The notes under the pieces were generated by a model. It was given only the letters and a program-made list of their open reading frames with translations. It ran no database searches and was not told the DNA's origin. From JADCGM01 sp943370355 (GTDB lineage: Bacteria; Pseudomonadota; Alphaproteobacteria; Sphingomonadales; Sphingomonadaceae), in assembly GCA_943370355.1 (NCBI GenBank), contig CALRQP020000007.1:73644-137643 (forward strand): a stretch of 64,000 nucleotides of DNA. The letters are read 5' to 3'. The position numbers were made by a program, and so were the translations under genes. Of this stretch, positions 42,257 to 51,102 are shown in pieces (positions within the stretch are counted from its first letter, which is position 1; each line of letters opens with the position of its first letter).

Positions 42257-42433
42257 TCATGATGAAGCGGTGACGACCCGCTCGCTGACGATCGCCCACA
42301 TACCCGTGTTGGTGCCAGCCAGTGCCTGGAAGGCCCCGATCACGGCGACGACCATGATCGCGGCGATCAGGCCATATTCGACCGCGGTCGCGCCGCGCTC
42401 GTTACGAAGCAGATTTGCGGGAACTGGCTGCAC
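42257..42433 (-). CDS. Divergent Flp-type pilin, copy 3
   Basis: 58-residue frame from a GTG start. Leader ends LLRNERG, then ATAVEYGLIAAIMVVAVIGA, with the same E-Y pattern, followed by FQALAGTNTGMWAIVSERVV. Only about the hydrophobic helix is shared with copies 1 and 2, so it may be a minor or pseudopilin-like subunit. It is upstream of the identical pair on the same strand; start choice is the least certain part. Confidence 0.8.
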   Translation of the reverse strand: MQPVPANLLRNERGATAVEYGLIAAIMVVAVIGAFQALAGTNTGMWAIVSERVVTASS

Positions 42434-42497
42434 GTCGCGTTGCCTTGTCGGTTCTTGCCTGACTTCCCCCCTGCCGAAGAAGCGTTAAGGAACCTGA

Positions 42498-42953
42498 ATG
42501 GGACATGGTGAGGACAGTTTTAACGAATGCCCGGGCGGCACGCCGCGCGGCGGACTTCCGATCCTGCTCGTCGCGGCGGCGGCTCTCGTCGACAGCGATG
42601 GACGCGTGCTCGTCGCGCAGCGCGAAGCGGGAAAGCATCTGGCCGGATTCTGGGAATTTCCGGGCGGGAAGGTCGAGGCAGGCGAGGCTCCCGAATCGGC
42701 GCTGGTGCGTGAACTGCATGAGGAGCTTGGCATCGATACGGCCGAGTCGTGCCTGGCCCCCTGCGGATTCGCCAGCCATGATTATGACGACTTCCACCTT
42801 CTGCTGTTGCTGTTCGCTTGCCGCAAATGGAAGGGTCGGCCGGAGGGCCGGCAGGGGCAAGCCGTGAAATGGGCGCACGTGCCTGAGCTGTTTGCGCTCG
42901 ACATGCCGCCGGCCGACCGGCCGTTGCTCGGCTTATTGCAGGCGTTGCTTTAG
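42498..42953 (+). CDS. mutT: MutT-like (deoxy)nucleoside triphosphate pyrophosphohydrolase
   Basis: 151 residues, Nudix family. The Nudix box begins at G57 (GGKVEAGEAPESALV, then RELHEELGI) with E72, E75 and E76 as metal ligands. VLVAQREAGKHLAGFWEFPGG is the MutT/CTG-pyrophosphohydrolase pattern, so it probably removes 8-oxo-dGTP or similar oxidised nucleotides. Tail overlaps the convergent methyltransferase gene by 21 bases. Confidence 0.92.
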   Translation: MGHGEDSFNECPGGTPRGGLPILLVAAAALVDSDGRVLVAQREAGKHLAGFWEFPGGKVEAGEAPESALVRELHEELGIDTAESCLAPCGFASHDYDDFHLLLLLFACRKWKGRPEGRQGQAVKWAHVPELFALDMPPADRPLLGLLQALL

Positions 42954-43754
42954 CTGGTCACCGAGCGCTGCTGAATCTCCCGTCGCGGCCCAGCCCGTCA
43001 GGTAAATGATCTGAACCGTGACCGCGGTCTTGCCGTCGGGCTGCGCCAGTGACGCGAAGCGAGCGGCAGCGTCGGCCAGCACGTCGCGACGCAGCGGCGC
43101 GCGCGCCGTCAGCACGTTCGATTCGCCCATGCCGCGCAAGTCGTCGAGCGCCGCGAACAGATTAGCATAGCGCACCGTGACGGTATCGACGTCTGCAACG
43201 GGCATTGTGAACCCGGCGCGTTGCAGCAACGCGCCGGCCGCAGCGACATCCACCATCGGCGCAATTCGTGCAGCGGCCCGCCCGGTCAGCGCTGATTCGG
43301 CTTCGAGCAAGCAGGCGCGGATTTCCCGCAGCGACTCGCCGCCGGGAAAGGCCGCGAGGAACAGGCTGCCGGGGCGAAGTGCGCGCCGGATCTGCACCAG
43401 CGCGCCCGGCAGGTCGTTGACGGCCTGAAGACTTCCCGCCGAGGCAATGAGGTCGAAGGTGCCGTCGCCGAAGGGCAAGCGGTCCTCGTCACAGCACACG
43501 CCGCCTGCTACCCGAGCGAAGGCTGCGCCAGCGTCGGCAAATGTCACATGATCTGCCGGAATGCTGCGCCCGAGCCGCCCATCATGGCAGCCGAGATCGA
43601 GCGCGGTTGCAAAATCCCGTCCCGTATCGGCGGCGCGAGCAAGCAGCTCGGCGGTCATTGCGTCCTTCAGGAAAGCATAGCGGTCGAAGGACGAGGCCGC
43701 GCGGTCGCGACGGCGGCGGCGAACAGCGCGGTCGAAAGGCTCGGCTTCCGCCAT
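42933..43754 (-). CDS. SAM-dependent methyltransferase, BioC/NDUFAF5-like
   Basis: 273 residues. EPFDRAVRRRRRDRAASSF at the N terminus is shared with alphaproteobacterial NDUFAF5-like proteins. Class I SAM motif ATALDLGCHDGRLGRSI and the acidic DLIASAGSLQAVNDLPG follow. NDUFAF5 hydroxylates a complex I arginine and relatives methylate malonyl-ACP (BioC), so activity is uncertain. The start codon overlaps the stop of the AlkZ-like gene (ATGA). Confidence 0.88.
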   Translation of the reverse strand: MAEAEPFDRAVRRRRRDRAASSFDRYAFLKDAMTAELLARAADTGRDFATALDLGCHDGRLGRSIPADHVTFADAGAAFARVAGGVCCDEDRLPFGDGTFDLIASAGSLQAVNDLPGALVQIRRALRPGSLFLAAFPGGESLREIRACLLEAESALTGRAAARIAPMVDVAAAGALLQRAGFTMPVADVDTVTVRYANLFAALDDLRGMGESNVLTARAPLRRDVLADAAARFASLAQPDGKTAVTVQIIYLTGWAATGDSAALGDQLKQRLQ

Positions 43755-44947
43755 CAGGACAGCTCTGCCGCCAGTGCGGCGCTCAGGTTGCCCTTGTGGG
43801 CGACGGAAATCTCGTCGCAACCGCTCCACCGGGCGGCCAGGCGCAGTTCGTCGGCCAAGGCGTGGGCGGTAGCTTGAAGGGGTGCGGTTCCCTCAAGGTA
43901 GGCTGCATGCACGAGCAAACGCCGCGCTGCTCGGTCGGCCTTGAGGTCGACCCGGGCGGCAATGCGGTCACCCATCAGGAAGGGCAGCACATAATAGCCA
44001 TGCTCGCGCTTGTGCGCTGGGGTGTAGATTTCGATGCGATAGCGGAAGCCGAACAGTCGCTCCGATCGCTCGCGCCGCCAGACCAAGGGATCGAAAGGCG
44101 ACAGCAGCGCATGGCAGCTCGGGCGGCAGCCCTTGGCCCCGGCTGCGAGCCAAGCCGTTTGCTCCCAGCCCTTGACCGTCACGGGCTCGATAACGCCACT
44201 TTCCGCAAGTTCAGCGATGTGCGCGCGCGTTTCACCTGGGTCGAGTCGCCAGTAATCGCGCAGGTCGCGCTCCGTCGCGATGCCCAGCGACTTTGCCGCG
44301 ACGGTCAGCAGCTGCCGCTGCGCCTCGGCATCGTTAGGAGTCGGCAACGCGACGACGTCGGGCATGACGCGCTCGGGCAGGTCGTAGAGCCGCGCGAAGC
44401 CGCGACGCCCGGCGCTGGTGATCAACCCGGCCCAGAACAGCCATTCGAGCGCGCGCTTGCCGTCGCTCCAACCCCACCAGGACCCGCTCGCCTTGCCGCC
44501 GTCTTCGAGATCGCCGACGGTAATCGGCCCGCGTGCCGCGACTTCGGCGAACACGCGATCGACGAACGCGCGCTTCTCGGCAGCAAAGCGGGCGATGTTC
44601 GTCCACATCCCCTCCCCGGCCCGGGCGCGCGCCATGCGCCAGCGCAGCGCCGGCTGCAGCTCGCGGCGGATGAACGACGCCTCATGCCCCCAATATTCGA
44701 ACAGCGTGCCGCGCTTGCCCGTGGCGGCCCGGTCGATCAGCGCCGGGTCATAGGCCCCCAGGCGCGAAAAGCCGGGCATCGTGTGCGCGCGGGCGAACAC
44801 GTTGACGGAGTCGATCTGCAACAGCCCGAGCCGTCCAGTCATCGCGTCGAAGTGGCGGCGTTGCGGCACGGTTGGGCGCGCTTTGCCGAACCCCTGCGCC
44901 GCCAGCGCGATCCGGCGCGCCTCGGCCGCCGACAGCGACCGGCTCAA
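43754..44947 (-). CDS. AlkZ/YcaQ-like DNA glycosylase
   Basis: 397 residues from a TTG start that overlaps the MATE stop (TTGA). The HTH_42/YcaQ family consists of tandem winged helices. The catalytic QxD-type motif is seen in GLLQIDSVNVFARAHTMP, and FEYWGHEASFI is conserved. YcaQ opens abasic sites and unhooks interstrand crosslinks made by alkylating agents. Being read with a MATE exporter suggests paired protection by export and repair, but no resistance phenotype can be read from sequence. Confidence 0.9.
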   Translation of the reverse strand: MSRSLSAAEARRIALAAQGFGKARPTVPQRRHFDAMTGRLGLLQIDSVNVFARAHTMPGFSRLGAYDPALIDRAATGKRGTLFEYWGHEASFIRRELQPALRWRMARARAGEGMWTNIARFAAEKRAFVDRVFAEVAARGPITVGDLEDGGKASGSWWGWSDGKRALEWLFWAGLITSAGRRGFARLYDLPERVMPDVVALPTPNDAEAQRQLLTVAAKSLGIATERDLRDYWRLDPGETRAHIAELAESGVIEPVTVKGWEQTAWLAAGAKGCRPSCHALLSPFDPLVWRRERSERLFGFRYRIEIYTPAHKREHGYYVLPFLMGDRIAARVDLKADRAARRLLVHAAYLEGTAPLQATAHALADELRLAARWSGCDEISVAHKGNLSAALAAELS

Positions 44948-46371
44948 GACGAGACCGGCACCGCCGCCGCCGGTTCGACCATCCGCGCGTTCCGCCAGCC
45001 GCCGTAACGATAATAGCCGATCGCGAGGATCATCGACACCACCGAGCCGAGCGGGAAGCTCCACCAGATCGCGTCGGCGCCCCAGCGCCCCATCAGCGCC
45101 TCGGCAAAGGGCAGACGAACGACGACCATCGACACGAACAGGATGACGAGCGGCGGCGTGACCGCGCCGGTCGCGCGCACGACACCGAACAGCACGATCG
45201 TCACGCCGAACAGCACGAAGGACCAGGACACGATCTGGTTAAGGCGGACCGCGATATCGATGGCTTCACTGCCTGCCGGCAGGAACAGGCCGAGTGCCGG
45301 TCGCTCGAGCAGGTAGAAGACCGCCACAAGCGCACCGGTCATGAAGATATTCTGGACGACACCGGCGCGCGCCGTCTGATCGACGCGGTTCCACAATCCG
45401 GCCCCGACATTCTGCGCGGCCATCGACGAGCAGGCCGCGCCCACCGCCATTGCGGGCATCGACACATAGGACCAGAGCTGCGCAGTGACGCCATAGGCGG
45501 CCGAGGTCTGGATCCCGAACCCGTTCACCAGGCTGATCATTGCGATTGCCGAGCCGGAAATGACCATCATTTGCAGGCCCATCGGGGTGCCTTTGACGAT
45601 CAGGCTTTTCAGCAGGGCCGGATCGGGACGCAGAAAGGCAAGGCTCGGCCCGGTCAGGCGCAGCTCATATTTCTGCCGGTAGACCCAGAACAGTAACGCG
45701 GTCGTCGTGACGGCCTGCGCGATCAGCGTCGCGGCCGCCGCACCGGCGATACCAAGCTTCGGGAACGGGCCGACGCCAAGGATGAACAGCGGGTTGAGTC
45801 CGGCGTCGAGGATCGCCGACAGGATCATGAACAGGAACGGCGTCCGCGAATCGCCAGAGCCGCGCAGCACCATGCCGAGGAAGGTCAGGACATAGATGAA
45901 CGGCAGCGCGACGAAGATGATACGCAGATAGTCGATCGCGAGCGGTCGCGCATCGATCGGCGTGCCCATCCAGCCGAGGATCGCGGGCGTCAGCAGATAG
46001 CCGGCCAGCGCCAGCACAACCGACGATCCCGTGAAGAAGGTCGCACAGGTGCCGACGACGCGCCGGGCGCGATCCGGATTGCGCATGCCCATTGACTGGC
46101 CGACGAGGATTGTCGCGGCAACGCCGACGCCGATGACCACGGCCATCAGGAAGAACAGCACGAGATTGGCGTTGGACGTCGCGGTCAGCGCTGTTTCGCC
46201 GAGGAAGCGACCCACCCAGATGGCGTTGATCGAGCCGGACAAGGTCTGCACGACATTGGTACCGAGCACGGGAAGCGAGAACATCAGCAGCGTGCGACCG
46301 ATGGGTCCCGTCGTCAGGTCGGCTTGGCCGCGCCGGGGGCCGGCGGGCGGGGGAGGTGGCGCATCGGGCAT
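44944..46371 (-). CDS. MATE family efflux transporter
   Basis: 475 residues with 12 hydrophobic segments in two homologous halves. TGPIGRTLLMFSLPVLGTNVVQTLSGSINAIWVGRFLG at the start and LGMVLRGSGDSRTPFLFMI are MatE motifs. It exports cationic or drug-like compounds using Na+ or H+. First gene of a coupled run with the AlkZ-like glycosylase and the methyltransferase. About 100 bases separate it from the divergent PAP2 operon. Confidence 0.93.
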   Translation of the reverse strand: MPDAPPPPPAGPRRGQADLTTGPIGRTLLMFSLPVLGTNVVQTLSGSINAIWVGRFLGETALTATSNANLVLFFLMAVVIGVGVAATILVGQSMGMRNPDRARRVVGTCATFFTGSSVVLALAGYLLTPAILGWMGTPIDARPLAIDYLRIIFVALPFIYVLTFLGMVLRGSGDSRTPFLFMILSAILDAGLNPLFILGVGPFPKLGIAGAAAATLIAQAVTTTALLFWVYRQKYELRLTGPSLAFLRPDPALLKSLIVKGTPMGLQMMVISGSAIAMISLVNGFGIQTSAAYGVTAQLWSYVSMPAMAVGAACSSMAAQNVGAGLWNRVDQTARAGVVQNIFMTGALVAVFYLLERPALGLFLPAGSEAIDIAVRLNQIVSWSFVLFGVTIVLFGVVRATGAVTPPLVILFVSMVVVRLPFAEALMGRWGADAIWWSFPLGSVVSMILAIGYYRYGGWRNARMVEPAAAVPVSS

Positions 46372-46473
46372 GCGCCGCGTCCTAGCTATCCCGCTGCGGC
46401 CTGTCCAATTTCGCGCTTCGGTGGGAAATAAAAGATTGCGCCCGATCCGGCAGGCATCGCGTTATCGGCGGTT

Positions 46474-47178
46474 ATGAACGGACCTGAAACGAATGAGGCG
46501 GGCAAGCGGCGCGAACTGCGGCCTCTGTTGGCGTTCGGAGGCATCGCTGCCGGGTTGTTCGCGTTTGCGCAGCTGGCAAACGAGGTCGGCGAGGGTGAGA
46601 CTCATGGGTTCGACCGGGCGGTGCTATTGGCACTGCGGGTGCCCGGCGATGCAGCGCAACCCATCGGCCCGCACTGGCTGCCCGGCGCAATGCTCGACCT
46701 GACGAGCCTCGGCAGTGTTCCCGTGCTCACGCTTGTGACCCTCGCAGCTCTCGGGTTCCTGCTGGTTAGCCGCAAGCATGCCACGGCAATTTTACTAGCG
46801 GCCTCCGTTGCTGGCGGCGGGCTGCTGAGCACCGGCCTCAAGTTGCTGTTCGCGCGGCCCCGGCCCGACCTCGTCGCGCACCTGGCGCAGGTGCATTCGC
46901 TAAGCTTCCCGAGCGGGCATGCGCTGGCCTCGGCGGCAACCTATCTGACGCTCGCGGCGCTGCTGGCGCGCACCCAGAACAGCCGGGCGGTGCGCGCCTA
47001 TCTGATGACGACCGCGCTGACGCTGGTGCTCATCGTCGGCGTGACGCGAGTCTATCTGGGCGTTCACTGGCCGACCGATGTGCTCGCAGGCTGGACGCTC
47101 GGCGCGGCCTGGGCGGCGCTGTGCTGGACGATTGCCGGGCTGCTCCAGCGCCGGGGCCAGATCGAGACGGCGGCATGA
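46474..47178 (+). CDS. PAP2 family phosphatase
   Basis: 234-residue membrane protein with about six helices. The three phosphatase motifs are visible: KLLFARPRPD, SFPSGHALASA and RVYLGVHWPTDVLAGW. It would dephosphorylate a lipid phosphate such as phosphatidic acid or undecaprenyl diphosphate on the periplasmic face. The stop overlaps the next start (ATGA), coupling it to a diacylglycerol kinase-like gene that performs the reverse kind of reaction. Confidence 0.92.
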   Translation: MNGPETNEAGKRRELRPLLAFGGIAAGLFAFAQLANEVGEGETHGFDRAVLLALRVPGDAAQPIGPHWLPGAMLDLTSLGSVPVLTLVTLAALGFLLVSRKHATAILLAASVAGGGLLSTGLKLLFARPRPDLVAHLAQVHSLSFPSGHALASAATYLTLAALLARTQNSRAVRAYLMTTALTLVLIVGVTRVYLGVHWPTDVLAGWTLGAAWAALCWTIAGLLQRRGQIETAA

Positions 47179-48065
47179 AGCGCGTATTGGTCCTGCTCAA
47201 CGGCGGCGGCGGCACGGTCGCGCGCGTCGGTGCCGAGGAGATGCAGGCGCAGGTGGCTGCGGCGTTCGATAGGGCGGGACTTGAGGCCGACGTGCAGCTG
47301 ATGGACGGCGACAAAATCGCCGAGACCGCCAAGGCGGCGCAGGGAGTTGATGCCGTCGTCGTCGGCGGCGGCGACGGGACGATCAGTGCCGCAGCCGGGG
47401 CGCTCGCGGACGGCGACATGCCGCTTGGGCTGCTGCCGCTTGGCACGCTCAATCATTTTGCGCGCGATCTCGACATCCCAGCGGACCTCGAAAAGGCCGC
47501 AGCAGTCATTGCGGCCGGCAAGGTGCGTACCGTCGATGTTGCCGAGGTCAACGGGCGGGTGTTCGTCAACAACTCGTCGATCGGCGTCTATCCGGCGGTG
47601 GTCCGGGACCGTGAGCGGCAGCAGGAGGCGCTGGGCCGTGCCAAATGGCCGGCGATGCTGCTTGCGAGTCTGCATGCGCTGCGCCATTTCCGGCACCGGC
47701 GGCTGACGATCCGCGCCGAAGGCCGCGAGGCACCGTGCAGGTCGCCACTCGTGTTCGTCGGCAACAATGAATATGCGCTGGCCTTTCCGGGCCTCGGCGC
47801 GCGGCCGAAGCTCGATGCGGGTGAGCTCTGTCTTTACGTCGTGCACGGCGAGGGCACTCTGGCGCTGCTGCGGCTGGCGGTACGGGCGCTGTTCGGCCGG
47901 GTCGACGAGGACAAGGATTTCGACCGGCTGACCGGGCTCAAGTCCGCCGAGATCATCGCGCGCGATGCCAGCCTACCTGTCGCCGTGGATGGCGAGGTCT
48001 GTCAGATGAACACGCCGCTGCGCTATCGCATCCGTCCGGGGGCCTTGCGCGTTATCGTGCCATGA
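47175..48065 (+). CDS. Diacylglycerol kinase-family lipid kinase
   Basis: 296 residues of the DagK/YegS type. N-terminal VLVLLNGGGGTVARVG, catalytic-domain VVVGGGDGTISAAAGAL and LPLGTLNHFARDLDIP are the nucleotide-binding hallmarks. It should phosphorylate diacylglycerol or a similar lipid. The ATG at 47175 overlaps the PAP2 stop, and the gene ends on the start of a metallophosphoesterase, so three genes of lipid/phosphate chemistry are translated together. Confidence 0.92.
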   Translation: MKRVLVLLNGGGGTVARVGAEEMQAQVAAAFDRAGLEADVQLMDGDKIAETAKAAQGVDAVVVGGGDGTISAAAGALADGDMPLGLLPLGTLNHFARDLDIPADLEKAAAVIAAGKVRTVDVAEVNGRVFVNNSSIGVYPAVVRDRERQQEALGRAKWPAMLLASLHALRHFRHRRLTIRAEGREAPCRSPLVFVGNNEYALAFPGLGARPKLDAGELCLYVVHGEGTLALLRLAVRALFGRVDEDKDFDRLTGLKSAEIIARDASLPVAVDGEVCQMNTPLRYRIRPGALRVIVP

Positions 48066-48883
48066 CTCGCATCGCCCACCTGTCCGACCTGCATTTCGGC
48101 CGCCACGATCCAGCGATCGTCAAGGGGCTTTTGGCGCGGCTTGATGTGCTGCGGCCCAATCTTGTGGTGATTTCGGGCGATTTCACGCAGCGCGCGCGGC
48201 GGGCGGAATTCGTAGCCGCACGGTCGTTTCTCGATGGGATCGAGGCGGCCGGGCTCGACTGGCTGGCCGTGCCGGGCAATCACGACATGCCGCTGTACGA
48301 TTTGACGCGGCGCATGCTCGCGCCGCTCGGCCGCTACCGCAAATATATTGCTGACGAGGTCTGCCCCCGCTGGGAGGGTCCGCGCGCAGTAATCCAAGGC
48401 CTGAATTCGGCGCGGCGGCTGACTGGCAAGAATGGCCGCGTGTCTGCCGAGCAGTCCGAACTGGTCGAACGGTCGTTTGGCGGCATCAGCGAGGACCGGC
48501 TGCGCATTGTCGTCACCCACCACCCGCTTGTCGAACTGCCCTGGGGGCCGGATGGCGAAGCGCTGGAAGCCGCCGAGCGCGCCGACGCGGCGCGCGATGC
48601 GTTCGAGGCGTCCGGCGTCCACATGCTGCTCGCCGGCCACCATCACCGCATCCACGCCGCCGAGAGTCCGACCGCCCGCACGAGTGGCCGTACTATGCTG
48701 GTCGTTCAGGCCGGAACCGCTACTTCCACCCGGACGCGCAACGAGCCAAATAGCTTCAATGTGATTGAGGCTGGGCTGCCCGAGGTGACCGTGGCGGTCG
48801 AGGATTGGGACGGCGCGCGGTTTGTACGGAGCCGGGAGGACGGCTTCCGGCTGCGCGACGAGCAATGGGATCGGTTAGGGTAG
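48062..48883 (+). CDS. Calcineurin-like metallophosphoesterase
   Basis: 273 residues. Metal ligands appear in order: IAHLSDLHFGRHD, VVISGDFTQRARR, VPGNHDMPL, VVTHHPLVE and LLAGHHHRI. Relatives hydrolyse cyclic nucleotides (CpdA), UDP-diacylglucosamine or phospholipids. Operon membership with PAP2 and DAG kinase favours a phospholipid-related substrate. Start overlaps the kinase stop. Confidence 0.92.
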   Translation: MTRIAHLSDLHFGRHDPAIVKGLLARLDVLRPNLVVISGDFTQRARRAEFVAARSFLDGIEAAGLDWLAVPGNHDMPLYDLTRRMLAPLGRYRKYIADEVCPRWEGPRAVIQGLNSARRLTGKNGRVSAEQSELVERSFGGISEDRLRIVVTHHPLVELPWGPDGEALEAAERADAARDAFEASGVHMLLAGHHHRIHAAESPTARTSGRTMLVVQAGTATSTRTRNEPNSFNVIEAGLPEVTVAVEDWDGARFVRSREDGFRLRDEQWDRLG

Positions 48884-48899
48884 GGGACGCGCGCCGATC

Positions 48900-51044
48900 C
48901 TATTCGGCGGCCTCCGCTAAACCTTCCGGCGGCATGTTGTGGCCGAGCAGCCGCAGCACGTCCGCCGCGCATTCTACGACGTTGCTGCCGGGGCCGTAGA
49001 TGCCGACGACGCCGGCGTCGCGCAGGAATTGATAGTCCTGCGGCGGGATCACGCCGCCTGCGAATACGCGGATGTCCGAGCGGCCCGCCTCGCGGAGCAG
49101 GCGGATGAGTTCGGGGATCAGCGTCTTGTGGCCGGCGGCGAGGCTCGACGCGCCGATTGCGTCGACGTCCTTTTCCAGCGCCAGCGCCAGCGTTTCCTCG
49201 GGCGTCTGGAACAGCGGGCCGCTGACCGTCTCGAACCCCATGTCGGCGAAGGCGCTGGCGATGACATTGGCACCGCGGTCGTGGCCGTCCTGTCCCATTT
49301 TGGCGACGAGCAGGCGCGGCTTGCGACCGAGGCGGCGCGACACGGCGTCGACACCGTCGACGACCAGCGCATAGCGCGCGTCGCCAGCATAGGCCTTGCC
49401 GTAGATGCCGCGCACCGGCACCGGCTGCGTGCCATAGCGGCCGAACACCGCCTCCATCGCGTCGGAGATTTCGCCGAGGGTCGCGCGGGCGCGGGCGGCT
49501 TCGACAGCGAGCGCCAGCAGGTTGGCCGATCCCTTCGCGCCTTCGGTCAGCGCCGCCAGCGCTGCCTGGCAGACCGCTTCATCGCGTGCGGCACGCGTGG
49601 TCCTCAACCGAGCGATCTGGCCGTCGCGGACCTTGGCATTGTCGATGTCGAGCGTGTCGAGATGCGCTTCCTCGGCGAGGCGGTATTTGTTGACGCCGAC
49701 GATGACATCCTCGGCGCGATCGACGCGCGCCTGCCGGCCGGCAGCGGCTTCCTCGATCATCGCCTTGGGCCAGCCGGCGGCGACAGCCTTCGCCATGCCG
49801 CCCTCGGCATCGACACGGCCGATGATGTCCCACGCCCGCTCGACGAGCTCGGCGGTCAGCGCCTCGACATAATGCGAGCCGCCCAGCGGATCGACGACGC
49901 GGGTGACGCCGGTCTCCTCGGCGAGCACGATCTGGGTGTTGCGGGCGATGCGCGCGGAGAAGTCGGTCGGCAGCGCGATCGCCTCGTCAAGGGCGTTGGT
50001 GTGCAGCGACTGGGTGCCGCCCAGCACTGCCGCGAGCGCCTCGACGGTGGTGCGGATGACGTTGTTATAGGGGTCCTGCTCCTGCAGCGACACGCCCGAG
50101 GTCTGGCAGTGCGTGCGCAGCATTTTCGAGCGCTCGTCCTTGGCGCCGAGCCCGTCCATGACGCGGTGCCACAGCGTCCGCGCCGCGCGGAGCTTCGCCA
50201 CTTCCATGAAAAAGTTCATACCGATGCCGAAAAAGAAGCTCAGCCGCCCGGCGAAGGCGTCAATGTCGAGGCCGCTCGCCATCGCACGCTGCACATATTC
50301 CTTGCCGTCGGCGATGGTGAAGGCGAGCTCCTGCACCGCCGTCGCGCCGGCCTCGTGCATATGGTAGCCGCTGATCGAGATGCTGTTGAACTTCGGCATC
50401 TCCGCCGAGGTGTAAGCGATAATGTCCGACACGATCCGCATCGAGGGTTCGGGCGGGTAGATATAGGTGTTGCGGACCATGAACTCCTTCAGGATGTCGT
50501 TCTGGATGGTCCCGTCGAGCTGACGCCGCTCGACGCCCTGCTCCTCGCCGGTGACGATGAAGAAGGCAAGGATCGGGATCACCGCGCCGTTCATCGTCAT
50601 CGACACGCTCATCTTGGCGAGCGGAATGCCGTCGAACAGGATCTTCATATCCTCGACCGAGTCGATCGCGACGCCGGCCTTGCCGACATCGCCGGTCACG
50701 CGCGGATGGTCGCTGTCATAGCCGCGGTGCGTTGCGAGATCGAAGGCGACCGACAGGCCCTTCTGCCCGCCCGCGAGGTTGCGGCGATAGAAAGCGTTCG
50801 ATTCCTCGGCGGTCGAGAAGCCCGCATATTGGCGGATCGTCCACGGCCGCCCGGCATACATCGTCGCCTTGACGCCGCGCGTGAACGGCCCGAACCCCGG
50901 CAGGCCGGGCTCGAGGCCGGTCGTGTCGTCGGCGGTATAGAGCGGCTTGATCGCAATGCCCTCGGGCGTGTGCCAGGTCAGGTCGGCACCCTTGACCTCC
51001 TTGGTGGCCAAGGCCTGCCAGTCGGCGGCGGTCTTGTCGGACAT
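48900..51044 (-). CDS. scpA: Methylmalonyl-CoA mutase
   Basis: 714 residues, full-length single-chain type. TIM-barrel domain with TIRQYAGFSTAEESNAFYRR and QSLHTNALDEAIALPT. The C-terminal B12-binding domain has the DxHxxG motif in KMGQDGHDRGANVIAS. It interconverts succinyl-CoA and (R)-methylmalonyl-CoA with adenosylcobalamin, linking valine, isoleucine and propionate breakdown to the TCA cycle. Fits the isobutyryl-CoA dehydrogenase and the cobS/cobT genes of this window. 58 bases separate it from a divergent VOC gene. Confidence 0.97.
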   Translation of the reverse strand: MSDKTAADWQALATKEVKGADLTWHTPEGIAIKPLYTADDTTGLEPGLPGFGPFTRGVKATMYAGRPWTIRQYAGFSTAEESNAFYRRNLAGGQKGLSVAFDLATHRGYDSDHPRVTGDVGKAGVAIDSVEDMKILFDGIPLAKMSVSMTMNGAVIPILAFFIVTGEEQGVERRQLDGTIQNDILKEFMVRNTYIYPPEPSMRIVSDIIAYTSAEMPKFNSISISGYHMHEAGATAVQELAFTIADGKEYVQRAMASGLDIDAFAGRLSFFFGIGMNFFMEVAKLRAARTLWHRVMDGLGAKDERSKMLRTHCQTSGVSLQEQDPYNNVIRTTVEALAAVLGGTQSLHTNALDEAIALPTDFSARIARNTQIVLAEETGVTRVVDPLGGSHYVEALTAELVERAWDIIGRVDAEGGMAKAVAAGWPKAMIEEAAAGRQARVDRAEDVIVGVNKYRLAEEAHLDTLDIDNAKVRDGQIARLRTTRAARDEAVCQAALAALTEGAKGSANLLALAVEAARARATLGEISDAMEAVFGRYGTQPVPVRGIYGKAYAGDARYALVVDGVDAVSRRLGRKPRLLVAKMGQDGHDRGANVIASAFADMGFETVSGPLFQTPEETLALALEKDVDAIGASSLAAGHKTLIPELIRLLREAGRSDIRVFAGGVIPPQDYQFLRDAGVVGIYGPGSNVVECAADVLRLLGHNMPPEGLAEAAE

Positions 51045-51102
51045 CGTTGTTCTCCGTCGAGTCTTGCGCCCCTATAAGCACCAGCGAAGGGGATATGCCA
51101 GT

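Noticed and set aside
48939..51077. 712-codon open frame on the + strand opposite methylmalonyl-CoA mutase
   Set aside because: It lies fully antisense to a strongly conserved enzyme, has low-complexity Arg/Ala/Asp-rich composition and no recognisable domain. Long antisense frames are expected at this GC content.
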